Assembly: GCF_011603255.1 (NCBI RefSeq)
Contig: NZ_JAANCM010000016.1
Span: 18,632-82,631 of the forward strand
Length of the DNA stretch: 64,000 nucleotides
Direction of reading: 5' to 3'
DNA from: Ferranicluibacter rubi
Lineage (GTDB): Bacteria; Pseudomonadota; Alphaproteobacteria; Rhizobiales; Rhizobiaceae
This document shows, one piece after another, positions 43,654 through 52,334 of the stretch (position 1 is the first letter of the stretch; each line of letters begins with the position of its first letter). The notes beneath the pieces were generated by a model that was given only the letters and a program-made list of their open reading frames with translations, had not been told where the DNA came from and searched no databases. Both the position numbers and the translations under genes were made by a program.

Positions 43654-45051
43654 ATGGATTCAAAGGGGCGGCATGCGCAAAGCGATCCCTCCGATTTCGG
43701 CGATGCGATCTACCGTCAGATTATTGCGAGCGCCACCGACTATGCCGTCATCACGGTCGCTCTTGACGGCAGGATCTCCACCTGGAGTGCCGGTGCCAGC
43801 AATCTTTTCGGCTATACGTCGCAAGAAGCCGTAGGACAAAACCTCGCCATGATTTTCACGTTCGAAGATCAGTTGGAGAGCGCTTGTCATGCGGAGATGC
43901 ACACTGCCCTGCAATACGGTCGAGCCGACGATAATCGCTGGCATGTTCGCAAGGATGGTAGCCGCCTGTGGGCGTCCGGCCTGCTCATGCTACTGAAAGA
44001 CGACGAACAGCGCGCCATAGGCTTTGTCAAAATCTTGCGTGACCGCACGCAATACCTCGAACAGGACGAAGCCGTACGCTCAAGCGTAGAGCGGCTCCGG
44101 CTGATCCTGGAGAGCGCTACTGATTACGCCATCCTTACGTTCGATCAAGAGGGAACTCTGCTTACCTGGAATGCCGGGGCCCGACGCATCCTTGGCTACA
44201 CGGAAGAGGACATCATCGGACGGGACGCACGGGTCCTGTTTACGCCCGAGGAACGAGAGGCCGGAGCCCTCGAATGGGAGATGGAAACGGCAACCAAGGA
44301 AGGCCGCGCGGAGAACGAGCGCTTCCACGTTCGCAAGGACGGCTCCCGGTTTTGGGGCAGCGGCCTGACGATGCCGCTCATGGCGCGGCAGGACAAGCCC
44401 GGCTATCTGAAGATCATGCGCAATGACACCGAACGGCATCTCGCCGAAGAACATCAGCAGGTCATGATGCGAGAGATGAGCCATCGCGTGAAAAACAGCC
44501 TGATGTTGGTGACTGCGATGCTGGCAATGCAAGCACGGGTAGCCGATGTCCCCGAGGTGAAGCGCGTTCTGACAGATGCTGAGACCCGAGTTGCAACCAT
44601 CGCAGCCGTCCACGACCATTTGTGGCGCCAACCTGATCTCGAGACCATCGACCTTGCCGCTTTTCTCAAGGATCTGTGCAGCCGCCTCGCACAAACCTCT
44701 GACCGGCATACACTCTCTTTCGACGGCACCCCTTGCCGGATCGACACAGACCGCGCCATACAGGCAGCCCTTATCGTCAACGAGCTCGTAACCAACGCGA
44801 TCAAGCATGCCTACCCATCAGGAGGCGGCAGAATCGACGTCTTGATCACCACCACTGACGACATGATTTGCCTGACCGTTGCAGATGATGGCGTCGGATT
44901 GCCAACCGATTTTGATTTGGAGGGAAACTCAGGAAGGAGCCTTGGAATGAAGGTTATCAGAGGGTTGGTAAGACAGCTCCAGGCAGAACTTATGGTAATA
45001 AGAACTGCGCCGGGCACCGCCTTGATCGCGAAAATTCCAATGAGTTCGTGA
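43654..45051 (+). CDS. PAS-PAS-HWE histidine kinase
   Basis: A 465-residue soluble sensor kinase. Two PAS domains (about 15-135 and 145-260; each has DYAxxT and a RKDGSR segment) are followed by a HWE/HisKA_2 kinase core. The phosphorylated His is in MSHRVKNSL at about 277, with the N box NELVTNAIKHAY and G box DDGVGLP. Kinases of this class often feed the alphaproteobacterial general stress response or light and redox sensing. It has no adjacent response regulator; a stand-alone receiver lies 3 kb away. Confidence 0.92.
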   Translation: MDSKGRHAQSDPSDFGDAIYRQIIASATDYAVITVALDGRISTWSAGASNLFGYTSQEAVGQNLAMIFTFEDQLESACHAEMHTALQYGRADDNRWHVRKDGSRLWASGLLMLLKDDEQRAIGFVKILRDRTQYLEQDEAVRSSVERLRLILESATDYAILTFDQEGTLLTWNAGARRILGYTEEDIIGRDARVLFTPEEREAGALEWEMETATKEGRAENERFHVRKDGSRFWGSGLTMPLMARQDKPGYLKIMRNDTERHLAEEHQQVMMREMSHRVKNSLMLVTAMLAMQARVADVPEVKRVLTDAETRVATIAAVHDHLWRQPDLETIDLAAFLKDLCSRLAQTSDRHTLSFDGTPCRIDTDRAIQAALIVNELVTNAIKHAYPSGGGRIDVLITTTDDMICLTVADDGVGLPTDFDLEGNSGRSLGMKVIRGLVRQLQAELMVIRTAPGTALIAKIPMSS

Positions 45052-45090
45052 GCCTAGACAGTGGCCTAGCTCCTAACTATCACGAGGAAA

Positions 45091-45108
45091 CGGGAGCCAA
45101 AGCTCCCG
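45091..45108. terminator. Hairpin between convergent kinase and DUF378 genes
   Basis: CGGGAGC (45091-45097) and GCTCCCG (45102-45108) form a 7-bp stem with a CAAA loop between two convergent stops. Probably a shared terminator. Confidence 0.55.
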
Positions 45109-45112
45109 CCGC

Positions 45113-45349
45113 TCATAAGTGTCTTGTGGAACTTTCAGCCGCCACTTCGCCGACGGAAAGCGCCTTGAAGAATGGCACAAGCTGATAGAGTGCTGACAGG
45201 CCGACAAGGACGTAGACGATAGTGGTGAGCGCGCTTTCACGGCCACCAAATATCGTGGCGACAAGGTCGAAATCGGCGACGCCGACAAGAAGCCAGTTGA
45301 TGCCGCCAATGATAATCAAAAGCAATGTGATAAGGTTGATCGCTTTCAC
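45113..45349 (-). CDS. DUF378 small membrane protein
   Basis: A 78-residue protein with two membrane helices and the DUF378 pattern (INLITLLLIIIGGINWLLVG, then VYVLVGLSALYQL). GAGGAG precedes the GTG at 45349; longer readings lack support. Family function unknown; relatives are often stress-induced. Confidence 0.82.
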   Translation of the reverse strand: MKAINLITLLLIIIGGINWLLVGVADFDLVATIFGGRESALTTIVYVLVGLSALYQLVPFFKALSVGEVAAESSTRHL

Positions 45350-45416
45350 GCAAAATCTCCTCTGGAAGGCGATGTGTCTGAAGGCTTGAACGAGGTCATT
45401 CCCCGCTGTCACGGGT

Positions 45417-45662
45417 TCATCCTGCCGAACGCTTTGGTCGCTTGCCTTGGAGGTTCAGTTCCCTGTTGACGATTTTTTCAGATCCTTCCGCCGGGTCTTC
45501 GCTTGCGGAGGTTTCCGCCTGAGCAACGGGTTGCACATCATCACCGTCATTGGTATCGCTTATCCCTGCCGCGTGCCAATGATCAAGATGACGACCCTCT
45601 GGACGGCCCTCCTTCTCCCACAATGCATGCGCTTTTGCGTGTCTGTCCGTTTCATCGTTCAC
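45417..45662 (-). CDS. DUF2934 protein
   Basis: An 81-residue protein with the DUF2934 signature AKAHALWEKEGRPEGRHLDH followed by an acidic tail. The start is GTG with GGGAG seven bases upstream. Typical of rhizobial stress gene clusters. Function unknown. Confidence 0.82.
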   Translation of the reverse strand: MNDETDRHAKAHALWEKEGRPEGRHLDHWHAAGISDTNDGDDVQPVAQAETSASEDPAEGSEKIVNRELNLQGKRPKRSAG

Positions 45663-45729
45663 GTGTCTTCTCCCACCAAAAGTTCCTGTAGAGGAAGGCA
45701 ACGGCGCCTTCCTCAATCGCTTTTTTCAT

Positions 45730-45930
45730 TCAACGGTTGTTACCGCCGCCGGACGACTGACCGCCCTTCTTGCCCGCTTCAGATGCACGCTCGGAGTCAT
45801 TGGCGAAGTTTCCGCCGGAGGCCTGGCCGCCCTTGCTGGCAATGTCGCGCTGCTTGTCATCGTCCATCGACGCGAAGCCGCGCTTCGACGTGTCACCACC
45901 CGACTGATTTCCGGTCTGAGAGTTTGGCAT
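45730..45930 (-). CDS. KGG-repeat general stress protein
   Basis: A 66-residue glycine-rich hydrophilic protein with KGG motifs (RGFASMDDDKQRDIASKGGQ, SEAGKKGGQSSGG), as in Con-10/GsiB-like stress proteins. GGAG precedes the ATG. An EcfG-like promoter and a copy of the 14-bp element lie upstream. Expected to be desiccation- or stress-induced. Confidence 0.9.
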   Translation of the reverse strand: MPNSQTGNQSGGDTSKRGFASMDDDKQRDIASKGGQASGGNFANDSERASEAGKKGGQSSGGGNNR

Positions 45931-45972
45931 ATGTTTCTCCTCTTTTGCTGGCCCATTCCAGCACGCAGAAGC

Positions 45973-45997
45973 AACTTCGTCCTCGAAAAAGGGTTCC
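45973..45997 (-). promoter_or_regulatory. EcfG-like promoter of the KGG gene
   Basis: On the minus strand GGAAC (45997-45993), 16 bases, then AGTT (45976-45973), one base off GGAAC-N16-CGTT. It lies about 45-65 bases before the KGG start. Confidence 0.6.
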
Positions 45998-46003
45998 TCG
46001 ACC

Positions 46004-46017
46004 GTCAGAAACCGTAC
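46004..46017. promoter_or_regulatory. 14-bp element, site 5 (KGG gene)
   Basis: GTCA-GAAACC-GTAC, identical to site 2. It lies 74 bases before the KGG gene and immediately behind its EcfG-like promoter. Confidence 0.6.
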
Positions 46018-46091
46018 CATTGTGTCTTGTCGTTGAGAAACGGGCAACGCGGTGTCGTACACCTCAGGTTTTTAGAACGCGTAGTGCCACT

Positions 46092-46105
46092 GTGCGATTC
46101 CGCAC
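46092..46105. promoter_or_regulatory. 14-bp element, site 6 (small ORF-SDR operon)
   Basis: GTGC-GATTCC-GCAC, with perfect GTGC/GCAC arms. One base after it, GGAAC at 46107-46111 begins a possible ECF promoter (N17, GGTT at 46129-46132) reading toward the gene at 46220. Confidence 0.65.
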
Positions 46106-46219
46106 TGGAACCACATAACCGTCAGAGTGGTTTGCAAAAATTCAAATACGCGCATCAAAGCGCATATGGAGGGATGGGCATTCGATTGATAGCAACAACA
46201 CTCTACAGGTTTGAGGACC

Positions 46220-46456
46220 ATGTCGTCAGCAGCGTTTGATGCCAAAGCCCTTCAGGACGCATGCCGCCGCTTCGAAGCCAAGCATGGCATCGAAGCTTTC
46301 CTTGATGCCATGGCGGCGATCATGCAGGACCGCCTTGGCGACCAGGGTCTGAACCTGGAATTCTTTGACGACGTAATCGGAGATCATAATGAAGAACCAG
46401 TCAGAAGTGGTGGTGATCACCGGAGCGTCCAGCGGGATCGGGCAAGCCACCGCTGA
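46220..46456 (+). CDS. Small hypothetical protein before the SDR gene
   Basis: A 78-residue protein (MSSAAFDAKALQDACRRFEA, AAIMQDRLGDQGLNLEFFDD). Its last 23 codons overlap the following dehydrogenase gene in another frame, an unusually long overlap, so the true end may have been moved by a small frameshift. No family recognised. GAGG lies upstream of ATG 46220. Confidence 0.6.
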   Translation: MSSAAFDAKALQDACRRFEAKHGIEAFLDAMAAIMQDRLGDQGLNLEFFDDVIGDHNEEPVRSGGDHRSVQRDRASHR

Positions 46457-47375
46457 AGCCTTCGCGCGTACCGGCGCCAAGCTCGTGATTGCGGCCCGTA
46501 ATGCGGCCGCACTTCAGGCTGTTGCAAAGACGTGCCGCGGGTTGGGCGCCGATGTCCTTGTCGTGCCCACGGATGTTACCAATGCCGATCAGGTCAAGGC
46601 ACTCGCCGAGGCCGCGCTGAGCTTCGGGGCAATCGACGTCTGGGTCAGCAATGTCGGCGTCGGTGCTGTCGGCAAATTCCAGGACACGCCGATCGAGGCG
46701 CACGAGCAGGTGATCCGTGCAAATCTCATCGGTCATATGAACGATGCTCACGCAATCCTGCCGATTTTCCTGAAGCAGGATCGCGGGATATTCATCAACA
46801 TGATCTCGTTGGGTGGATTTGCAGCCGCACCTTATGCTACCGCCTACAGCGCCAGCAAATTCGGATTAAAAGGATTTTCGGAAGCGCTAAGGGGCGAGCT
46901 GGCGGAATATCCGAACATCCATATCTGCGATATCTACCCGGCGTTCATCGATACGCCGGGGATCAGCCACGGGGCCAACTACACAGGCCGCCAACTTTCG
47001 GCTCCGCCGCCTGTCTACGACGCGCGCAAGGTCGCCGATGCTGTCGTCAGAGTAGCCCGTCGTCCAAAGGCGACAACAACAGTGGGTGTCACGGCCGACC
47101 TCATACGCTTTGGACATTTCTTTGCTCCGACCTTGAGCGCGCGGTTCATGAACTGGTTCATTACGACCTACTTCAAGCAAGCCGATCCAACTCCCGTCAC
47201 CGATGGCAATCTCTACGCTTCGTCGTCGCGGCCCGGCGGCATTGACGGCGGATTGCGGTCCGGGAAACAGCGATTGGCGCTGGGTGCGGTGGCTGCCACC
47301 GCAGCCGTAGCCATTGGTCTCATCGCTTTGGCAAACACCTATGGCCGAAACAGCCGTCGTGGCCGATGGCGTTAG
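46389..47375 (+). CDS. Short-chain dehydrogenase with C-terminal membrane anchor
   Basis: A 328-residue SDR: nucleotide-binding TGASSGIGQA at 11-20, catalytic Tyr-x-x-x-Lys in TAYSASKFGLKG at about 155, and NVG in place of the usual NAG. A hydrophobic stretch near the end (LALGAVAATAAVAIGLIALA) may anchor it in the membrane. Often found in rhizobial general-stress clusters. Substrate unknown. Confidence 0.87.
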   Translation: MKNQSEVVVITGASSGIGQATAEAFARTGAKLVIAARNAAALQAVAKTCRGLGADVLVVPTDVTNADQVKALAEAALSFGAIDVWVSNVGVGAVGKFQDTPIEAHEQVIRANLIGHMNDAHAILPIFLKQDRGIFINMISLGGFAAAPYATAYSASKFGLKGFSEALRGELAEYPNIHICDIYPAFIDTPGISHGANYTGRQLSAPPPVYDARKVADAVVRVARRPKATTTVGVTADLIRFGHFFAPTLSARFMNWFITTYFKQADPTPVTDGNLYASSSRPGGIDGGLRSGKQRLALGAVAATAAVAIGLIALANTYGRNSRRGRWR

Positions 47376-47439
47376 AGCCGAAGTCCTGCGCACGCAATTA
47401 AAGCAGACCCCCTCATCCTCCCTCACTCCGGATAACCGC

Positions 47440-48159
47440 ATGACGACCTACGCGCCACTCGACGTCCTAAAGCCAGTAGCCGACGGCATCTGGATCGTCG
47501 ACAGCGGGCCGCTCCATGCTGTCGGAGCAATCCCTTTGCCCGTTCGCATGACGGTGATGCAGCTGGAAGACGGTGGTATCGTCCTCCATTCGCCGACACG
47601 CTACGATCCCAGCCTGCGGGAAACGATCGAAAGCCTTGGCCCCATCCGGCATATCGTGGCGCCGAACAGCGCGCACTGGAGTTTCGTCAAGGACTGGAAA
47701 GGTCGCGTCCCCGACGCGCTGACATGGGCAGCGCCCGGTTTGAGGCAGCGTCGCCAAGTTAAAAAGGCCTGCATTCCATGGCATGGCGACCTCGGAGCCA
47801 AATCCCTGGCGCACTTCGCGCCGGACATCGATCAGATCGAGGTCCCGGGGATCGGTGGTTTTTGTGAAGTCTGTTTTTTTCACCGAAAAAGCCAGAGCCT
47901 CGTCGTGACGGATCTCATCCAGAATCTCGAGGATCATCATCATTCTTCCGTGATGCGCCTGTTTTCGAAAGTTATCGGTGCCCGCGACCGCGCGCCGATT
48001 TATTTAAGGGCTGTCGTGCGCTTGAAGGGTGAGCCGGCAAAGGCAGCAGCCCGGCAACTCGTGGCACTTGAACCGAAGCGGGTGATTTTCAGCCATGGTC
48101 AATATTTCGAACATGATGCTCCTGCACGGTTGCGCAAATCGCTTGAGTGGCTGGTCTGA
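47440..48159 (+). CDS. DUF4336 protein (metallo-beta-lactamase-like)
   Basis: About 239 residues, starting MTTYAPLDVLKPVADGIWIV, typical of DUF4336. The family has a metallo-beta-lactamase-like fold; SPTRYDPSL, IVAPNSAHWSFV and VIFSHGQYFEHDA correspond to the metal-site strands, though the full His set is incomplete. An upstream ATG at 47341 is possible but overlaps the SDR gene. Follows the SDR gene closely and is probably in the same operon. Confidence 0.8.
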   Translation: MTTYAPLDVLKPVADGIWIVDSGPLHAVGAIPLPVRMTVMQLEDGGIVLHSPTRYDPSLRETIESLGPIRHIVAPNSAHWSFVKDWKGRVPDALTWAAPGLRQRRQVKKACIPWHGDLGAKSLAHFAPDIDQIEVPGIGGFCEVCFFHRKSQSLVVTDLIQNLEDHHHSSVMRLFSKVIGARDRAPIYLRAVVRLKGEPAKAAARQLVALEPKRVIFSHGQYFEHDAPARLRKSLEWLV

Positions 48160-48206
48160 GCAGCGTTAACAGCGGTTAAGGATATGGCTTCTTGCGGGGC
48201 AAGGCT

Positions 48207-48220
48207 GTGCGGTTTCGCAC
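48207..48220. promoter_or_regulatory. 14-bp element, site 7 (receiver gene)
   Basis: GTGCGGTTTCGCAC; on the minus strand GTGC-GAAACC-GCAC, with perfect arms. It lies 32 bases before the receiver gene. Confidence 0.65.
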
Positions 48221-48251
48221 ATTACGAGACGTAACTCGTTACGCGTGTATA

Positions 48252-48656
48252 ATGAGGACATCCGAAGTCGAGACAAGCGTGGCTGCGATGCGCACTCCGA
48301 ATATCCTTCTCCTGGAAGACGAAGCTCTCATTGCTTTGGACGTCGAGACGATGCTGACAGAAATCAAGGCGGGGTCGGTGACGAGTATTGCATCATGCGC
48401 CGACGCGTTGAAATGGCTGGCCCATAACACGCCCGACATCGCCATCATCGATATTTTCCTGCGAGACGGTGAGTGCATTGAGGTTGCAAACATCCTTGTC
48501 GAACGGGATGTCCCATTCGTCGTCCACAGCGCGCGAAGAAAAGTTACCCACAACAGCCACCGCATCTTTCTTAAAGGCGTTTGGATACCAAAGCCTGCCC
48601 TTCCAAATAATTTGGCGCAAGCCGTTAAAGCACACCTAAACACAGCGGCGGTTTAG
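48252..48656 (+). CDS. Stand-alone response-regulator receiver
   Basis: A 134-residue CheY-like protein with no output domain. Acidic pocket LLLEDEALIALD, phosphorylated Asp in IAIIDIFLRDGE (about 76) and Lys in WIPKPALP are all present. The start is either ATG 48252 or ATG 48288 (MRTPNILLLEDE). Such receivers act as phosphate sinks or relays; the HWE kinase at 43.7 kb is the obvious candidate partner. Confidence 0.88.
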   Translation: MRTSEVETSVAAMRTPNILLLEDEALIALDVETMLTEIKAGSVTSIASCADALKWLAHNTPDIAIIDIFLRDGECIEVANILVERDVPFVVHSARRKVTHNSHRIFLKGVWIPKPALPNNLAQAVKAHLNTAAV

Positions 48657-48686
48657 GGTTCGCAATTCTACGGAACAAGATAATTT

Positions 48687-48727
48687 CGAAGCGGCTGCTG
48701 CCAGCTCCCCCGGTATCATCCGCTTCG
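48687..48727. terminator. Inverted repeat between convergent receiver and SDR genes
   Basis: CGAAGCGG (48687-48694) and CCGCTTCG (48720-48727) are an 8-bp inverted repeat with a 25-base loop between convergent stops. Possible terminator; the large loop makes it uncertain. Confidence 0.35.
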
Positions 48728-48764
48728 GGGTTGTCGATACGGATTGGCTAGAAAATCCTGCACA

Positions 48765-49766
48765 TTATGGCTGGCCGCTTCCGCCAGCGGCGCCGTAGAT
48801 CTGCCCGGTTGCATAGCTTGCTTGCGGGTCGGCGAGCTGAACATAAATGGACGCCAACTCGGCAGGCTGACCGGGACGGCCAAGCGGCGTGTCGCTGCCG
48901 AACTTCACAAGCTTTTCCATCGTTGCCCCGCCACTGACCTGCAGTGGTGTCCAGATCGGACCGGGCGCCACGCCATTGACGCGAATCCCCTTTGGACCCA
49001 GTTGCCTCGCCATCGACTTTGTGAAGTTCATTCCGGCGGCCTTGGTGATCGCATAGTCCACCAGGTCTTCCGATGGATCATAAGCCTGCACCGAGGTGGT
49101 CTGGATGATCGCCGATCCCGGTTGTAAATGCTTGAGAGCCGCTTTCGTTAGCCAGAACATTGCGTAAATGTTGGTCTTCATCGTCGCGTCGAAGGCTTCG
49201 GTGGTAATGTCGGACAACGACGCCGCCTGCTGCTGCCGTCCGGCGTTATTGACTAGGATATCGAGGCCGCCTAGGGCGGCAACCGCATCCTCGACGAGCT
49301 TTTCGCAAAAAGCTTCATCCCGGAGATCGCCTGGCAAGGCGACACCCTTGCGGCCTTCCTTTTCGATCAAGGCGATGACTTCTTTCGCATCGGGCTCTTC
49401 GTCGGGAAGATAGTTGATCGCAACGTCGGCACCCTCACGCGCGTACGCGATCGCAGCGGCACGCCCCATGCCGGAATCGCCGCCAGTGATCAGCGCCCGC
49501 ATTCCTGTCAGGCGGCCAGAGCCTTGGTAAGACGTCTCACCGTGGTCAGGCGTTGGGGTCATTTTGCCAGCCAGACCAGGAAACGGCTGAGACTGCGTTT
49601 CGAACGGAGGCTTCGGATATTTTATCGTCGGATTTTCCATGGTGGCTGCTTTCGATAAGGTTGAGGCCGCCTGCGCCATAAAAGGTAATGTCGAGGCGGC
49701 AAGGGTTGCAGTTGCGGCCGTAAGCACAGTGCGGCGGCTGAGTTGCAGAGTGAAAGGATGGGCCAT
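48765..49766 (-). CDS. Exported short-chain dehydrogenase (Tat signal)
   Basis: A 333-residue SDR with a twin-arginine leader LSRRTVLTAATATLAASTL (about 8-26, likely cut after AQA). The NAD site is TGGDSGMGRA, NNAGRQQQ is present, and the catalytic Tyr-x-x-x-Lys is DYAITKAAG. It resembles the Bacillus general stress protein 39 (YdaD) family. A Tat-exported SDR must be loaded with cofactor before export. Last gene in the minus-strand Zn-ADH/SDR/SDR group. Confidence 0.88.
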   Translation of the reverse strand: MAHPFTLQLSRRTVLTAATATLAASTLPFMAQAASTLSKAATMENPTIKYPKPPFETQSQPFPGLAGKMTPTPDHGETSYQGSGRLTGMRALITGGDSGMGRAAAIAYAREGADVAINYLPDEEPDAKEVIALIEKEGRKGVALPGDLRDEAFCEKLVEDAVAALGGLDILVNNAGRQQQAASLSDITTEAFDATMKTNIYAMFWLTKAALKHLQPGSAIIQTTSVQAYDPSEDLVDYAITKAAGMNFTKSMARQLGPKGIRVNGVAPGPIWTPLQVSGGATMEKLVKFGSDTPLGRPGQPAELASIYVQLADPQASYATGQIYGAAGGSGQP

Positions 49767-49780
49767 GTTTCGGCTCCAGC

Positions 49781-50578
49781 TCAGTTCTTGCCCGAACCGG
49801 GCTCGGCCATCTTGGCATGTTGATGGGCCAGCATGCTCGCCGGGGTGACGTTGGCGACTGCGGCTTGCAACTTGTTCTTCCAGCCGCTGACAACGTCACC
49901 TTCGCCATCCATCATTGCATCATAGCCGACCCGCGCAACGTCGGCGGGATCATCCTTCTTTGCCTGTCCCACGGATGTGTCCATCAGTTCAGCACGTTGG
50001 AAAAACTCCGTCTCTGTTGGGCCCGGCATGAGGCAACTCACCGAGATGCCGCTGTCTTTCAGCTCTTCGCGCAAGGCAAACGAGAAACTATTAATGAAGG
50101 CCTTGGTGGCGTTGTATACTGCCTGATAGGAACCCGGCATGAAGCCGGCAATCGAACCGGTTAGCAGGATGCGGCCTTGGCCGCGGCTGCGCATCAGATT
50201 TCCGACCTGCTGCACGAGATAGATGGTGCCGACGATATTGGTATCGACGACCTTGCGCGCTTTGGCGAAGTCTTGCTCCAGGAAACCCCTTCCCAGCCCG
50301 CGACCGGCGTTGGCCATCAGCAGATCAACGGAGCGGCCAGATGCCTCGATGTTTTCGAGAAGGCGGTCGACGCCTCCCTCCGTTGACAGGTCAGCCTCGA
50401 TGGCGTCCACCGAAGTATCGAATTCCTTGAGAGTGGCTGCAGCCTGATTAATGCGTGGCTCATCGGCTGCAATAATCAAATCATAGCCATCCTGGGCGGC
50501 ACATTTGGCCAATTCGTACCCAATACCCGACGATGCACCCGTGACGACGGCAAGACCTTTTCCCGTTTCAATCGCCAT
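49781..50578 (-). CDS. Short-chain dehydrogenase
   Basis: A 265-residue cytoplasmic SDR: TGASSGIGYE at 13-22, ANAGRGLG near 90 and catalytic YNATKAFINS near 155. It lies 11 bases after the zinc dehydrogenase gene and 14 bases before the Tat-type SDR gene, so all three form one operon. Substrate unknown; the grouping suggests aldehyde or stress-metabolite detoxification. Confidence 0.88.
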   Translation of the reverse strand: MAIETGKGLAVVTGASSGIGYELAKCAAQDGYDLIIAADEPRINQAAATLKEFDTSVDAIEADLSTEGGVDRLLENIEASGRSVDLLMANAGRGLGRGFLEQDFAKARKVVDTNIVGTIYLVQQVGNLMRSRGQGRILLTGSIAGFMPGSYQAVYNATKAFINSFSFALREELKDSGISVSCLMPGPTETEFFQRAELMDTSVGQAKKDDPADVARVGYDAMMDGEGDVVSGWKNKLQAAVANVTPASMLAHQHAKMAEPGSGKN

Positions 50579-50589
50579 GCTGTAGCTCC

Positions 50590-51759
50590 TTACGGCTTGA
50601 GAACGACTTTGACGCAGCCGTCCTTCTTTTCGAGGAAGGTCTTGTAGAGCTCCGGTCCGTCTTCCAAGCTTCCGGTATGGGTGATGATGAATGAGGGGTC
50701 GATCTCTCCGTTCTGAATTCGCTCCATCAGGATCGGCAGGTAGTGCTGAACGGGCGTCTGCGCCATCTTGAACGTTAGGCCGCGATTGATGGCCGAACCC
50801 ATCGGGATCTTATCCAGGAACCCACCGTAGACGCCAACGATCGAGACTGTGCCGAAGTTGCGGCAGCAATGAATTGCCTGGCGGAGAACGTGCGGGCGAT
50901 CGGTGCCCATGAAGGTGGCGACTTTGATGCGGTCGATGCGGGCATCCCAGCTCGCAGATGGATCAGATTCGGTTCCAACGGCGTCGATGCAGGCATCAGC
51001 CCCACGACCGTTGGTCAGCTCCATAATCCGGTCGTAGATATCCTTGTCCATATAATCGAGGGTGATCGCCCCAGACTTTCCGGCAAGAGCCAGCCGTTCT
51101 GGGACCGTGTCGATCGCGATGACCCGCTCGGCCCCCAGAATGAAAGCTGACTTGATAGCCATCTGGCCGACGGGTCCGCAGCCCCAGATGGCGATTGTGT
51201 CGCCCGGCTGGATGTTACAGAAATCGGCAGCCATATAACCGGTCGGGAAAATATCGGAGAGAAAAAGCACCTGCTCATCGGTCAGGCCGTCCGGAACCTT
51301 GATGGGCCCAACATCGGCGTAGGGAACTCTTAGATATTCGGCCTGGCCGCCGCTGAATCCGCCCAACAGGTGGGTATAGCCAAACAGGCCAGCAGGCGAA
51401 TTGCCCCACATCTTGGTGACTTTTTCCGGTTTTGGATTCGATCGTTCGCACCCGGAGAAAAAGCCTCGTTTGCAGAAGAAGCATTCGCCGCACGCGATCG
51501 TAAAGGGAACGACCACCCGGTCGCCGACCTTCAGCTTCTTGTTGTCCTTGCCGACCTCGACGACTTCGCCCATGGTTTCGTGACCCATGATGTCACCACT
51601 GTGCATGTCGGGCATGACGCCGTTGTAGAGATGAAGGTCCGATCCGCAGATCGCGCAAGCCGTGACCCTGATGATGGCATCGCGGCCGTCCTCGATCTGG
51701 GGGTCCGGGACGCTCTCGCAGCGGATGTCATGCTTGCCGTGCCAGGTCAGTGCTTTCAT
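50590..51759 (-). CDS. Zinc-dependent alcohol dehydrogenase, formaldehyde-dehydrogenase-like
   Basis: A 389-residue medium-chain dehydrogenase. Catalytic zinc ligands are in [11 protein letters not shown] and GHETMG, and the structural zinc Cys cluster is [16 protein letters not shown]. The NAD site is [10 protein letters not shown]. The pattern matches the glutathione-independent formaldehyde dehydrogenase-like group. ATG 51759 with GGAG upstream gives the normal start [12 protein letters not shown]; the longer open frame is not native. First gene of a three-gene dehydrogenase operon. Confidence 0.9.
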   Translation of the reverse strand: MKALTWHGKHDIRCESVPDPQIEDGRDAIIRVTACAICGSDLHLYNGVMPDMHSGDIMGHETMGEVVEVGKDNKKLKVGDRVVVPFTIACGECFFCKRGFFSGCERSNPKPEKVTKMWGNSPAGLFGYTHLLGGFSGGQAEYLRVPYADVGPIKVPDGLTDEQVLFLSDIFPTGYMAADFCNIQPGDTIAIWGCGPVGQMAIKSAFILGAERVIAIDTVPERLALAGKSGAITLDYMDKDIYDRIMELTNGRGADACIDAVGTESDPSASWDARIDRIKVATFMGTDRPHVLRQAIHCCRNFGTVSIVGVYGGFLDKIPMGSAINRGLTFKMAQTPVQHYLPILMERIQNGEIDPSFIITHTGSLEDGPELYKTFLEKKDGCVKVVLKP

Positions 51760-51910
51760 GAACTTGCTCCAAATTCGTGTCGTCTCTTCGCGCGAGCGCC
51801 TTGGCTGCAAACAACAGGAATTGAACGTTGTTCCTTGGCGAGGCCGGCTGTACGGAAGCGCACCAAAGCTCAAAATTGCCGCAAAAGACTTATCATTTGG
51901 GTTTGCGGGA

Positions 51911-51935
51911 GGAACTTGACGGGCAAGTGATCGTT
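51911..51935 (+). promoter_or_regulatory. EcfG-type promoter
   Basis: GGAAC (51911-51915), 16 bases, CGTT (51932-51935): the canonical alphaproteobacterial general-stress promoter, 35 bases before the small hydrophilic stress gene. Confidence 0.75.
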
Positions 51936-51969
51936 TTCTCCGCTCCACCAGATCAAGAGGAGATGTTCC

Positions 51970-52284
51970 ATGCCACAGGGCGACAAATCCGCATATACCG
52001 ATAAGCAGAAGCGCAAGGCCGAGCATATCGAGGAAGGCTACGAAGACCGTGGCATTTCCGAGAAGGAAGCCGAACGCCGTGCCTGGGCCACCGTTAACAA
52101 AGAAAGCGGCGGTGGCAAGAAGTCAGGGTCCGGCCGGGGCCATGCCGAAAACCACGCCTCTTCCGAAAAGGGCGGACATAAGGGCGGCGCAGCTGCCGCG
52201 TCACGCACCAAGGAAGAGCGGTCAGCATCCGCCAAGAAAGCTGCAGCCACGCGCAAGCGCAACGAGCACCACGCTCATCATTGA
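51970..52284 (+). CDS. Small hydrophilic stress protein
   Basis: A 104-residue lysine- and glycine-rich protein ([40 protein letters not shown]), labelled plasmid-stabilisation-like in databases although nothing shows such a role. Low-complexity, probably disordered. A canonical EcfG-type promoter lies upstream and AGAGGAG precedes the ATG. It probably protects macromolecules under desiccation or osmotic stress. Confidence 0.85.
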   Translation: MPQGDKSAYTDKQKRKAEHIEEGYEDRGISEKEAERRAWATVNKESGGGKKSGSGRGHAENHASSEKGGHKGGAAAASRTKEERSASAKKAAATRKRNEHHAHH

Positions 52285-52334
52285 TGGGATACGGCGTCAC
52301 GATAGTGGCGCCATTCTTCTGTGGAGGAACGTTC

